DNA of 64,000 nt from Hsuehochloa calcarea. Lineage: Eukaryota > Streptophyta > Magnoliopsida > Poales > Poaceae. A program made the position numbers and the translations under genes. The stretch is taken from contig CM070606.1 in assembly GCA_036346395.1 (NCBI GenBank), positions 19,206,915 to 19,270,914 of the forward strand, given 5' to 3'. Below the pieces are notes generated by a model. The model had not been told where the DNA came from, ran no database searches, and worked only from the letters and a program-made list of their open reading frames with translations. Positions 47,538 through 59,182 of the stretch are shown piece by piece (the first letter of the stretch is position 1; each line of letters opens with the position of its first letter).

Positions 47538-47852
47538 CGATAAGTTCGGTCATTCTTGCCATGTCATCGCCTCGCCGTTGTGAGACCTCAGGGTATTTAG
47601 CTTGTAATACTAACAAATCAAATGATTAAGCGTTACAAATCAAATATCACGGCTCTGGCGTATATATACTTAGCGAAGTGCGATTACACACACCCATACA
47701 AAAAATTGCATCAACTCCATTCATCACATAGAATCCATAGCACAACTAAGCGATCTGAAAGACATACAATATAGAGTTATTACAAAAGGGCCGGTGGCCA
47801 AATGCAACTAAAAAGTCTAAGACAATGGTAGAAGAGGGTGTCATAAGATGGG
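47538..47852. other. Unassigned DNA between hAT-2 and the copia element
   Basis: About 315 bases without gene, terminal repeat or LTR signal. Confidence 0.4.
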
Positions 47853-48748
47853 TATGGATATCGTGAGGATATGTACCGCGATCTCGAGGATGATGAGTCA
47901 ATTGGCAATGGCGTTGTTGGTTTGCAAAATCTCGCGTTTTGGGTTTGCTCCAGTGTGATCGGACCACGGTAGTCGGCCGTGATGTCGGGTGTCGGACCAG
48001 CAGTGGAGAAGTCCGAGCCAACCATGGTGGCGGTCAGGCCGTAAAATGAAAATAGGTTTTTGAAGTGAGCCAAAAATAGGTTGTATAGGCAAGTGAAGTC
48101 TCACGGATGTGGTCCCATCATTTTGGAGCTCCGGTCAAAAGTTCTATTCGTTTGAAAATTCCGGAAGGTTTGAATTTTGAGTTGAAAATTAGCTAAGTCC
48201 TTTGGACGGTCAAGTCAGGCCCGTTATGGGAGGCCAGTCAAAGCATGAAAATGGTCGGACAGTACATCGTGTGATCGAGACAAACAATAACTGAAAGGTT
48301 AGCCAAGTGTTGCATTGAGTTAGTTTTGATTGTGTTATATATATGAACTTCAATGCTTTATTGTTGTATATTGCATTAGCGGAACTAACGTGGGTCAAGT
48401 TGTGATGAACTTGTTCCCGAAGCGGTTTGTTTGTCTATTCTTTGTGCGAGGTGGCTTGCAGTCAGCAGCGTCAGCGGTGAGTGGATCGGGACTACGCTTG
48501 CAGGCGAGGTCGAGCGATCGGGGATCTACGGGTGGTCGTGTGACACAAGCATGGTGCGAATGGGCAAGATGGATCGAGCGGGTGGTTGATGCAATTTGGT
48601 TGGATCGGCGGTGCGGATATCGGTGCGAGTCTGGGGAGGTTCCGATTGGGATTCGGACAAGAGAGCTTGGCGGCGATGAGAACCCTGATCAACCTACTGC
48701 GTGGTGAAGCGGCGATTGCTTCCAAGAGTTATTTGTGTGTGGAGTGCA
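47853..48748 (+). repeat. Copia 5' LTR, left half
   Basis: Matches 43582 to about 44240 of the solo LTR (GGATATC..GAGGATATG, CAAAAGTTCTATT, GAAAATTCCGG, GAACTTGTTCCC). It ends where the gypsy-2 LTR starts. Confidence 0.85.
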
Positions 48749-49423
48749 TGGCGTCCGTTTTGGAGTTTTGGAAAATTTTAAAAGAACCCTTTGCTCTATT
48801 TGCCAAAAGCTTAATTTGGAAATTTCAGAAATCCATTTGCAGTTTAAATATGAATTAATCAAACTTCAATTAAATTAAAGTTGGTTGAATTGAGTTTTCT
48901 GGAATTTAAAATCAAAATTATTATTTTAAGAATTTTCTTGGATTTATTGGATTTTAGAAATTTATTTTTGTTTTACCCGAAATTAAAAATTATTTTATTT
49001 GTAAAAGAAAAAGAAAAATTAAAGTTGAAATATTTTTATTAAGTCCAGAATAATTCAAGGAATTTACTGAATTTTTCTAGAATTTTTGGAGTCTATTTGC
49101 TATTTTCTAAATTGCTTGTTGATTTGTTTGAATTTCTGAAAATCAAAAACTATTTTAAAACCCTTTTCTGTTTTGGGCCGAATCCCTCCGGCCCATCTCC
49201 TGTTCCCCGCGCCGGCCCGCGCTCCAGCTCCCACCTCATGTGCCCGGCCTCGCATGCTGCTCTGGCCAGGTGGATCTCGTCCGTCGGCTCGCGTCGCCAT
49301 GCGCTCCCTCTCTTCTCCGCCGTCGGATCTTCATCCGCGCCCTCGCTCAACCAGCGTCTCCCCTTTTCCCCACCCGTCCGATCGCGATCGGCCGCCCGTT
49401 CGCCGCGCCCCTCCGTCTTCCTA

Positions 49424-49815
49424 CCGTCCGTCGAAATCGGACGGCGCTCACTCATCTCCTCGCCTGCGCCTCATCCTTCCTCACGCGCGTCCGTCGAATC
49501 GGATGGCGCCCATCATCGTCCTCCAGCGCGCCGCCGCGCCCTCCGCCGTTGGATCTCCATCCGCGTCCCTCGTTCGCCGCGTCTCCCGCCGCCTCGGCCG
49601 TCGATCCCGTCCGCGGTTCTGATCGGCGCGCCACCTTCCGCTCGGCCGTTGGATCGAGATCGCGCGCTCCGTTCGCCGCGCCCCTCCGTCTTCCGTCCGT
49701 CGAAATCAGGGCAGCGCCCATTCATCTTCTTCCCGCGCTGTTGGACTTCTCAGCCGTCCGTCCAATCGGACGACCTTGCGTCGCCGCGCCCTTCCTCCCG
49801 CCGTCCGTCCAATCG
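49424..49815 (+). repeat. Hairpin-forming repeats in gypsy-2 LTR promoter zone
   Basis: CCGTCCG..CGGACGG with a 7-base loop at 49424-49444, and diverged copies near 49490, 49750 and 49793, interspersed with CGCCGCGCCCCTCCGTCTTCC. The 3' LTR carries equivalents (for example 56627-56645 and 57007-57025). Confidence 0.8.
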
Positions 49816-49976
49816 GGCGGCTCCCTTCGTCGTCTCCGCCGCCCGCCGCTCTCTCTCCCGTCGCGCGCGCCAAATCCGCCGCCCTTGAATCCCGCGCCGT
49901 CCGTCGCCTCGCCGGCGCCTCGCCCGCGCCCGCCCACGCCGCGTCGTCCGTCCGTCGCCGTGCTCCCCTCCTCGCC

Positions 49977-49983
49977 TATAAAT
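49977..49983 (+). promoter_or_regulatory. TATA box of gypsy-2 5' LTR
   Basis: TATAAAT in CTCGCCTATAAATGC; the 3' LTR has it at 57180-57186. Confidence 0.65.
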
Positions 49984-52001
49984 GCACGCGCCGCGCCTCT
50001 CCTCTCTCCTCTCTTCTCGGTCCGCTTTGCCGCCCTCCTCTCTTCTTCTTCTCGGGCGCCCGGCCGCGCCCGCCGTCTCCCTCGCCGCCCGGTGGCGCCA
50101 CCGCCGTCTTCCCCAGCTCCGTGCCGCGCGTCCCGTCTTTCTCTCTCTCTACGCCGGGCGAGCCCGCGTGGCCAGCGTGGCGCCGCGTGGCGAGTTTTGC
50201 GGCCGCGTGGCTGCCACATCGTAAGCGTGTCTTGCCTGCGTCAAAGTCGGATTTTCAGTTGAAAAATAATTCGAAAATCGAAAAACCCTAATTCCATCAT
50301 TTTATGTGATTTTCAACTTCTTTCGGTAGTAACTTTCACATCAGAACTCCGATTTGGGTGATCAAATTTCTAAATTTATATAAATTCATCCTATTTCATT
50401 TGGTACTGGTTTTGTAATTTTTGGAGTTCATTTGGTGCTGTTTTATTTATTTGTTGCTATTCTCTACGTGTAGATTAGCGTTTGGAAGATTTCTTCGACA
50501 ACGATAGAAGACCGGCTCCTCGTAAGCGAAGGCAAGTCGTGAGGCCTTTGACCATGTTGAACCCATTTTACAAATGTATATTGTATTAAATTATAATGCA
50601 TGGCTAGTTTTATTAAAAATGGTTTTGGGAGTAGATAATTACCAAATTGCCATTATGCCTCCTTGATAAATTGAAAATGAAATGTCTCCTTGAATGACAT
50701 ATATCCTTGGACACCTTAGGATGGTTAATACTAGTTGGACATAATTGTATACCAACTTGGGAGCGTATTATTGCTAGACATGCTCTAGCTACCATGATAC
50801 TTTCGATCATATGTTCAATGATTAATGAAATTTGACTAATGGAACTATGGAGCGGTGGTGTGAGGCCACTTTTATTAAAAGATGTTGTGCCATGGCAGGG
50901 ATTGCCATTTGGTCGGGAATGAACAAAATGATTTATGCTCGGGCTTGAGGTAGGGAGCTAGAGTGGGTGCGTAATGCACATTGGGTTGTAGTAGACTTAT
51001 GCAAGCGACCAACTAAGGACTTAACTTTGCAAGTCATTGATCTGGGTCACCTCGTGCAACCATAAGTCCGGTATGGGACGGACTGGCCAACTAATTAGGG
51101 AAGTTTTAGTCGGTTACATGTGTGGGTACATTTAATGGCGCAAGAGGGCTGTGATGGCGAAACCTTAGCGGGCATAACAGAGGCAAAATGGAACTTTGTA
51201 AAGGCCTTGTGATAGTCATCCTTAGTCGCACACCCTCGGAAGTGTGTGGACGGACATTACAAGTGATTTATCTCTTGTGGGTAAAGTTTACAACCTCTGC
51301 AGAGTGTCAAAATCTATTCGAATAGCCGTGTCCCGATTCGGACATGCCAGTGATTCGCGCAAGGTAGTATTTTCAAAAATGTGGTTTGGTTCGATAGAAG
51401 CGCTTGGTTGGAATGGTTGGGAAGTGAGCAGGATGTTCTTTATTGATTCAAAAGAACTTGGTTATCTATGTATTATTCCTTTAAAATCTGCTTTGCAATC
51501 TAATTAATGTAATTCTTTATTAAACTTGCTTTCATAAATTAACCATAAAGCCATCCTTGCTTAAGCACATCATGAATACTATGTGCATACATTTCTCTCG
51601 ACTTCTTGAGTACTTTATGTACTCACGGCTTTATGCCCTTTGTTGATCAGTCTCAATGAAGAAGATCGAAATATTGAGTTCTCTGAAGAAGGCTCTTTGA
51701 AGACTTTGCGAACTAGGTCACGTCCTCCACTCGATTGCTGTGGGCATGTCGATTGGGCTCCACGTATTTTGAGATTTCATTGCGGATACTCTGTTGCTAA
51801 ATACAGCAGTGGCGACTTTTGTAAGAACCTTGACCATAAGGTCTTTGTTGTTTTAAAATATTACTTTATGCGCTTCATTAGTTTGTTGTTGAATGGTTAT
51901 GATTACATCATTGTTGCAAGTGTGCGAGCTAGCTCTGATCATGGGACTAGCTTGGTATGCGGAGGGTCTCGGGGTTGTGTGACAGGGGCGAGACGGGGAG
52001 A

Positions 52002-52014
52002 TAGTATCGAGCCA
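52002..52014 (+). promoter_or_regulatory. Primer binding site, gypsy-2
   Basis: TAGTATCGAGCCA, one base different from the gypsy-1 site, 7 bases after the assigned LTR end. Confidence 0.6.
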
Positions 52015-52640
52015 TATCTCGGTATGGGGCGTAGCCTTTAGTTAGATTAGTCGTCTTAGTCAAAATTCAAAATATATTTTCTAAATCAAACCAAGCAATT
52101 AACTTGACTAGAAATTCTTCTCTCATCTTATTCATTCTTTCTCACCTTGTTCTATTCTTTTCTTATCATCTTACCCTCTTATATCATTCTTGAGTTCTTT
52201 CATCTTATCTTTTAAAACTTGGTTTTCAAATTTAAATTTGACTCCCTCATCTCTGGATTATCCCTAGGATCGAGCCCTTCAAGATCAAGCAATGGAAGTC
52301 TTGGAAGCTCAAGTTCCAAATCTGTTCAAGTTGACCCTCGTAAAGATTAGATTGGTAGTTGCCCTCCTAGTTTTAGTATCGTTTAGTGCTGCGTAATAGT
52401 GCTTTTGTGCTAAGTGTCTCTTTCTTGTTGATAGCTTTCCGGCTATCCGTTCGTTAGGTAAAACCAACTTTGTCGCGCATTAAGGTTGATCCATCTATCT
52501 CCTTTGTTTCTTACTCATCTAAATGCTTTTCCCTCTCACCTAATGTGCTTTCTCCTCTCATCTATGAAACACAGAAGAATTTTTGCAAAATGGATCAAAC
52601 GTAAGTCCTTGAAGCTACTCTTCTGGAGATAACCAATGTG
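52015..52640 (+). other. gypsy-2 leader
   Basis: T-rich leader with CTCATCTTATTC-like runs at 52110-52220. It occupies the place of the gypsy-1 leader but has little visible similarity to it. No coding frame. Confidence 0.5.
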
Positions 52641-54110
52641 TTTGATGCCAACCTAGGTAGCTTTGGAGAATCATTGATAAGGCCGATTTTGAGATTTAGC
52701 AAGGTATATGCAAGAATTCTGTGGATACAGTATGATAATGGGTATGCCTTGATTATAAATGGTTTAAAGAGTAGCATATTGATGGATTATATAAATCGTG
52801 GAGTAAAGTGATCAGAGAGGAAGATCTTGATTAATCTTGAAGGATAAAAGAATGCTAAGTCTTGATTTGATTATTAGGAGAAGTTGTATTTAAATTGAAT
52901 CTTGAAATTTGGTTATAATGTCGGTTGGATATTTGGAATTGGAAATTATGCGAGAGAGAGCAGTAGAATCTGAAGAATTGGATTTTTCATGTCGATTGAT
53001 GATGTTAATTTTGGAAGAATTGGTTGGATCTTGGTTGGATTGTAGAAATGCATGATTACTAGATTGTAGAATTAAATTATTATTGATCTGAGATTATGGG
53101 AGATTGGATTATAGAAAAGTATCTTGGATGAATTACAGAAATTGATCTTGATTGGATTATGGAAATATGATTGTAGAAATTGGGTTATAGAAATCTAATT
53201 TCTTTGGATGATGGATTCTGAGAATATATTATGATTGGATTTGGATTAAAGGATTACACGATTGTTAAGGATTTGGATTATATGATCGTCAATTCTTGGC
53301 GATGATTGTAGTGGATTATGTTGAATCAAGAAGAATGGAATTAATTGAGTTTGTTGGTCACATTGGATTCAATTGGATATGATTGAATAGAAGTTGGGAT
53401 TTAAAAGAAATTTTGTTGGATTATAGAGATATGTCTTGATCGGATTATAAAATTTGCGCATTTGTGGAGATTGGGTTATGCAAGCGGATGATTGTTGGAT
53501 ATTGGAATTAATGATTGGTGGATATATTCACGATATCGGAGTTGATCCAAAGTAATTGTTGGATTGATGAATATCTACTGAGTTGGATTTGAATAAATGT
53601 TGGATAAATGGTGATACAATAATTGGCGGATTAAATTTGAATTTGGGATGGCAGTCTTTTGGAAGGTTCTAAAATTGAGATATTGGATTGGTATAAAGAA
53701 ATTACGAGGGTTGCAATTGATAAATCTGCTTGCTTGAAATTTAGTGGATAATGTTGTGGATTTAGTCAATAATTTTGGAGGGAAGCAATTGCGTGACTAT
53801 AATCTTTGGAAGAATTTTGTTTCAAAAGGATAGAAAAGAATTTAGTGTGATCGGAAGTTTATCGGATCGAAGATGTGCTTATTGCTAGTGGATTTTGTGG
53901 ATTTGTGCGGAAAAGGAATCTTGCGATCAAAGTGGTGAATTTGTTGGATTATTTTAAAACTTATGCGAAGAAGGATTTTTGAATCATCTTTGGTGTATCG
54001 AGAATGTAAATTGATTAAATGATTGGATTGTAATTGGGTGACCTTATGACATCTTTGGATTGGTAGATTTGATAATAGTGAGAATTGGATTCAACAATTT
54101 GGAAGACAAA
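52641..54110 (+). repeat. C-poor low-complexity block replacing gag-PR-RT in gypsy-2
   Basis: About 1.5 kb dominated by variants of TTGGATTATAGAAATT and GGATTGGATT. On the plus strand C is rare while G is common, an extreme strand skew compared with both flanks. Stops occur in all frames; no frame beyond about 65 codons and none with a domain. The units are irregular in length and order, so it is a degenerate repeat rather than a clean satellite. I do not recognise its origin. Confidence 0.7.
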
Positions 54111-54204
54111 ATTGATAGCTTCTTAGTTGGCATCCCGAACATAGTTGTAAATCCATGATTTGGCATCGATTTCCCATAATGGAGCTACCCTGCGTTATCG
54201 GAGT

Positions 54205-55950
54205 TGTACAACACGTTGGTTGAGCCGCAATAGAAGGATTCTCCAAGATAGCAAGACCCTCACTCATTTGTTGAAGAAAGAAAAGAAATTTGCTTGGACA
54301 GCAGTTGTGAGCAAAGTTTTCAAGAGTTGAAGAAGCGTCGACCCACGGCTCGGTGTTGATTTTGCCGATGTCGGAAGGATTTTGAGATTTTCGTGATGCA
54401 TCCGGCAAGGACTTGGTTGTGTCTGATGCAAGAAAGGAAGGTAGTAGCTTATGCTTCCGTCGATTGAGGCCTCATGAAGTGAATTACCCACTCATGACTT
54501 GGAATTAGCTGCCGTAGTGCATGCTTTAAGGATGTGGCGTCATTACCTTATTGGTAATCGTTGTGAAGTCTATCCGGACCATAAGAGCTTGAAGTACATT
54601 TTCACTCGGTGATCTTAGTATGAGGCAAAGAAGATGGTTAGAGTTAATCAAGGATTATGATATTGGAATCCATTACCACCCGAGCAAAGCTAATGTTGTG
54701 CGGATGCCTTGAGTAGAAAAGTCTCTTTGCAATGCCACGCGATCAAGGAAAATCACCGACCCTTCATGAAGAGTTCGAGCTCAAGTTAGAGTTGGTTGAG
54801 GAAGGTTACCTAGGCGCCTAGAAGTTCAACCCACTTTGCGGAATCGGATCAAGGAAGCTCAAGTTGAAGATGCCAATATTAAGAAATTAAGAGCAACATG
54901 AAGAAGGGTAAAGCCACGAGATTTTGGAAGATGAGCAAGGCACCATTTGGTTTGACAAGCGAATCGTGTTCAGTCGGAAAGAGCTTAGCGGTGATACTCA
55001 AGGAAGCCCATGAAACTTTGTACTCCATTCACCTGGAAGCACAAAGATGTACCAAGACCTCAAGGAAATGTATTGGTGGCCTAGCATGAGCGTGAGATTG
55101 CAGAGTATGTAGCTCGGTGTGATGTGCATCGGTGAGTAAAAGCAAGAGCATCAAAGACTCTTTGGACTCTTGCAACCCTTGAGAGTGCAGAATGGAAGTG
55201 GGAAGAAATTGGCATGGATTTTATCCTTTGGTTTGCCAAGGACAAGGTCGGGATATGATTCTATCTGGGTAATTGTGGATCGTCTAACCAAAGTCGCTCC
55301 TTTCTCAGTCAAGCCTCGGATGTCTCCATTTGAAGCTCTTTATGGAAGAAAATCACGAGGACACCGTTGTATTGGAGTGAAGTAGGCGAAAGACAAGTGT
55401 TTGGGCGGATATTTTGGAAAAAGCCGAAGAGCAAGTTCGATCAATGGAGAGAAAGGTGAAAACAACACGGACCAAGCGGAAGAGTTATCGATGATAAATC
55501 GTATGAGATCTAGCATTTGCACTGGTGATCATGTGTACTGAAGGTATCGCCTCTCAAAGGGATCGTCGTTTGAGTAAGTGGAAAGCTTGCACCAAGGTAC
55601 ATCGGACCTTTCACGATTTCTAGCAGAAGAAGTAAACTTACGGTTGGAGCTCCGCCTCGGTGATCGGATGTGCATAATGTCTTCCTCGTGTCACGGTGAA
55701 GAAGTGTTTGCGTGTGCGAAGAAGCGGATGCGGTGGAATCAATTGCCTGAAGACCTCACCTACAAGGAGCATCCCATCAAGATCTTGGAAATAGCGAGGC
55801 GAGTGACAGAAGCAAGACCATCCGTTTACGCAGGTCGGTGGAGCAACCACACCGAATAAGAAGCCACTTGGGAACGAGAAGATGACTTGAAGGCTGAGTT
55901 TCCCCACCTATTCTCTAGTCAGCCTGAATCTCGGGGTCGAGATTCCCTTT
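54205..55950 (+). pseudogene. gypsy-2 pol remnant: RT end, RNase H, integrase
   Basis: From about 54230 (GGATTCTCCAAGATAGCAAG) the sequence parallels gypsy-1 from about 29700: the RT thumb/connection segment, RNase H with the VVHALRMWRHYLIG-type stretch (about 54510-54560), the integrase zinc-binding region (about 55030-55100), a piece of the catalytic core with WVIVDRLTKVAPF (55270-55310), and the C-terminal region with RWSNHTE before the polypurine tract. A gap relative to gypsy-1 follows 55310, where the middle of the integrase core is missing, and frames shift repeatedly. It is not functional as read. Confidence 0.78.
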
Positions 55951-55963
55951 AAGAGGGTAGGTT
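55951..55963 (+). promoter_or_regulatory. Polypurine tract, gypsy-2
   Basis: AAGAGGGTAGGTT immediately before the TGTAGCGTCC start of the 3' LTR. Confidence 0.75.
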
Positions 55964-58900
55964 TGTAGCGTCCGTTTTAGGAGTTTTGGAAAATTTTAAA
56001 GAGAACCCTTTTGCTCTATTTGCCAAAAGCTTAATTTGGAAATTTCAGAAATCCATTTGCAGTTTAAATATGAATTAATCAAACTTTAATTAAATTAAAG
56101 TTGGTTTAATTGAGTTTTCTAGAATTTAAAATCAAAATTATTATTTTAAGAATTTTCTTGGATTTATTGGATTTTAGAAATTTATTTTGTTTTACAGAAA
56201 TTAAAAATTATTTTATTTGTAAAGAAAAGAAAAATTAAAGTTGAAAGTATTTTATTAAGTCAGAATAATTCAAGGAATTTATGTGAATTTTCTAGAATTT
56301 TGGAGTCTATTTGCTATTTTCTAAATTGCTTTTTGATTTGTTTGAATTTCAGAAAATCAAAAACTATTTTAAAACCCTTACATTTTGGGCGAATCCTCAG
56401 GCCTATCTCCTGTTCCCATGCCCGGCGCTCCCACCTCACCTCCGCGCCCGGCCTCACCCTTGCTCTGGCCGGCGTTGGATCTCCGTCCGTCGGCTCGCGT
56501 CGCCGCGCTCCTCTCTTCTCCGCCGTCGGATCTTCATCATGCGCCCTCGCTCGGCGCGTCTCCCCCTTTTCCCCACCGTCGATCGCGATCCGGCCGCCCG
56601 TTCGCCGCGCCCCTCCGTCTTCCCGTCGTCCGTCGAAATCGGACGGCGCTTCTCATCTCCCTGCGCCGCCCTCCTTCCTCGCGCGTCAGGTTGAAATCGG
56701 ATGGCGCCCATCATCGTCCTCCGCGCGCCGTCGCCCTCCGCCGTTGGATCTCCATCCAACGTCCCTCGTTGCGTAGCGTCTCCTTCGCCTCAGCCGTCCG
56801 ATCCCGTCCGCGGTTCTGATCGGCGAAGCGCCGCGCACCGCTCTCGGCCGTTGGATCGAGATCGCGCGCTCCGTTCGCCCGCCCCTCCGTCTTCCCATCG
56901 TCGTCGAAATCGGACGGCGCCATTCATCTTCTTCCCGCGCTGTTGGACTTCTCAGCCGTCCGTCGAAATCGAGCGGCCTTCCGTCGCCGCGCCCCTTCGC
57001 TCCCCGCGTCCGTCGAAATCGGACGGCTCCCTTCGTCGTCTCCGCGCGCCGCCTCTCTCTCTCTCCGCGTCGCCCGCGCGAATCCGCCGCCCCGAATCCG
57101 CGCCGTCCGTCGCCTCGCGGCGCCTCCTCGCGCCCGCCGCCCTTGCGCAGTCGAGTCCGTCGCCGTGCTCCTCCTCGCCTATAAATGCGGCGCCCGCGCC
57201 TCTCCCTCTCTCCTCTCTTCTCGGTCGCTTTTGCGCCCTCCTCTCTTCTTCTTCTCGGCCGCCGCCCGCCGCCGCCGTCTCCTCGGTGCGGTGGCGCCAC
57301 GCGCCGTCTTCCCACTCCGTAGCCGCGTCCGTCTTTTCTCTCTCTACGCCGGGCCCGAGGCCCGTGGCCACCCGTGGCGCCACGTAAGCGGGTTTGCCAG
57401 CGTGGCTGCCACGTAGCGTGATGGTGGCGTCAAAGTCGGATTTTCAGTTGAAAAATAATTCCGAAAATCCGAAAAACCCTAATTCCATCATTTTATATGA
57501 TTTTCAACTTCTTTAGTAGTAACTTTCACATCGAACTCCGATTTGGGTGATCAAATTTCTAAATTTATATAAATTCATCCTCTTTCATTTGGTACTGGTT
57601 TTGTAATTTTGGAGTTCATTTGGTGCTGTTTTATTTATTTGTTGCTATTCTGCACGTGTAGATTAAGGCGTTTGGGAAGATTTCTTGACCAACGACCAGA
57701 AGACCCGCTCCATATGAAGGCAAGTCGTAGGCCTTTGACCATGTTGAACCCATTTTACAAATGTATATTGTATTAAATTATAATGCATGGCTAGTTTTAT
57801 TAAAAATGGTTTTGGGAGTAGATAATTACCAAATTGCCATTATGCCTCCTTGATAAATTGAAAATGAAATGTCTCCTTGAATGACATATATCCTTGGACA
57901 CCTTAGGATGGTTAATACTAGTTGGACATAATTGTATACCAACTTGGGAGCGTATTATTGCTTAGACATGCTCTAGCTACCGCGGTACTTTCGATCACAT
58001 GTTCGATGATTAATGAAATTTGACTAATGGAACTATGGAGCGGTGGTGTGAGGCCACTTTTATTAAAGATGTTGTGCCATGGCGAGGATTGCCATTTGGT
58101 GGGAATGAACAAAAATGATTTATGCTCGGCAGAGGTAGGGAGCTAGAGTGGGTGCGTAATGCACATTGGGTTGTGGTAGACTTATGCGGCGACCAACTAA
58201 GGACTTAACTTTGCAAGTCATTGATCTGGGTCACCTCGTGCAACCATAAGTCCGGTATGGGACGGACACAGCCAACTAATTAGGAAGTTTTGAGTCGGAT
58301 TCTGTTGTGGGTACATTTAATGCCGCGCAAGAGAATTGTGATGGCGAAACCTTAGCGGGCATAGCAGAGAGGCAAAATGGAACTTTGTAAAGGCCTTGTG
58401 ATAGTCATGAGTCGCACACCCTCGGAGTGTGTCAGACGGACATTACAAGTGATTTATCTCTTGTGGGTAAGGCTGTACAACCTCTGCGAGTGTCAAAATC
58501 TATTGAATAGCCGTGTCCCGATTCTGGACATGCCCAGTGATTTCGCGCAAAGGTAGTATTTTCAAAATGTGGTTTGGTTCGATAAAAAGCGCTTGGTTGG
58601 AATGGTTGGGAAGTGAGCAGGATGTTCCTGTTAGATTCAAAAGAACTTGGTTATCTATGTATTATTCCTTTAAAATCACCTTTGCAATCTAATTAATGTA
58701 ATTCTTGTTAAACTTGCTTTCATAAATTAACCATAAAGCCATCCTTGCTTAAGCACATCATGAATACTATGTGCATACATTTCTCTCGACTTCTTGAGTA
58801 CTTTATGTACTCACGGCTTTATGCCCTTTGTTGATCAGTCTCGTGAAGAATCGGGAAATATTGAGTTCTCTGAAGAAGGCTCTGTGAAGACTTTGCGAAC

Positions 58901-59182
58901 TAGGTCACGTCCTCCTTTCTCGATTGCTGTGGGCATGTCGATTGGGCTCCACGTATTTTGAGATTTTGTTGCGGATACTCTGTTGCTAAGCCTGTAGGCG
59001 ACTTTTGTAGAACCTTGACCATAAGGTCTTTGTTGTTTTAAAAATATTACTTTATGCCTTCATTAGTTTGTTGTTGAATGGTTATGATTACATCATTATT
59101 TGCAGTGTCTTGAGCTAGCTCTTGATCATGGGACTAGCTTGGTATGCCTGGAGGGTCTCGGGTTGTGTGACAAGGGGCAGAC
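55964..59182 (+). repeat. gypsy-2 3' LTR
   Basis: Matches 48749-51994. A stretch of about 250 bases (57735-57960) is identical or almost so to the 5' copy, while GC-containing stretches differ by clustered small indels. The CTATTCGAATAG box has lost one base here (58500-58510). Confidence 0.87.

Larger units (their letters stand above)
48749..51994 (+). repeat. gypsy-2 5' LTR
   Basis: Starts TGGCGTCCGTTTTGGAG. It has a GC-rich promoter zone (49180-50230) with repeated hairpins, TATAAAT at 49977-49983, and CTCTGCAGAG / CTATTCGAATAG (51314-51325) / TGTCC..GGACA. The long Pro/Arg-rich frames in the GC zone are compositional. Confidence 0.87.
48749..59182 (+). mobile_element. gypsy-2: Ty3/gypsy element with gag-PR-RT replaced
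   Basis: Direct LTRs of about 3.2 kb (48749-51994 and 55964-59182), a primer site (52002-52014), a polypurine tract (55951-55963) and a 4-kb interior. The interior begins with a leader, continues with a 1.5-kb C-poor low-complexity block, and only from about 54205 shows pol homologous to gypsy-1 (end of RT, RNase H, integrase, C-terminal tail). Gag, protease and most of RT are absent, so it would depend on proteins from a related element. It is inserted in the copia 5' LTR; flanks GTGCA (left) and GGGCA/AGTCC (right) give no clean duplication. Confidence 0.88.

Noticed and set aside
49240..50262. A 340-codon open frame on the plus strand, Pro/Arg/Ser-rich
   Set aside because: It lies in the GC-rich promoter zone of the gypsy-2 LTR, several other frames are open over the same bases on both strands, and the 3' LTR copy breaks it. 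It is compositional.
51314..51325. CTATTCGAATAG as part of a tRNA gene or tRNA-derived SINE
   Set aside because: Only the TTCGAAT loop resembles a T arm. The flanking bases do not form the stem, and no A box or acceptor stem is present.
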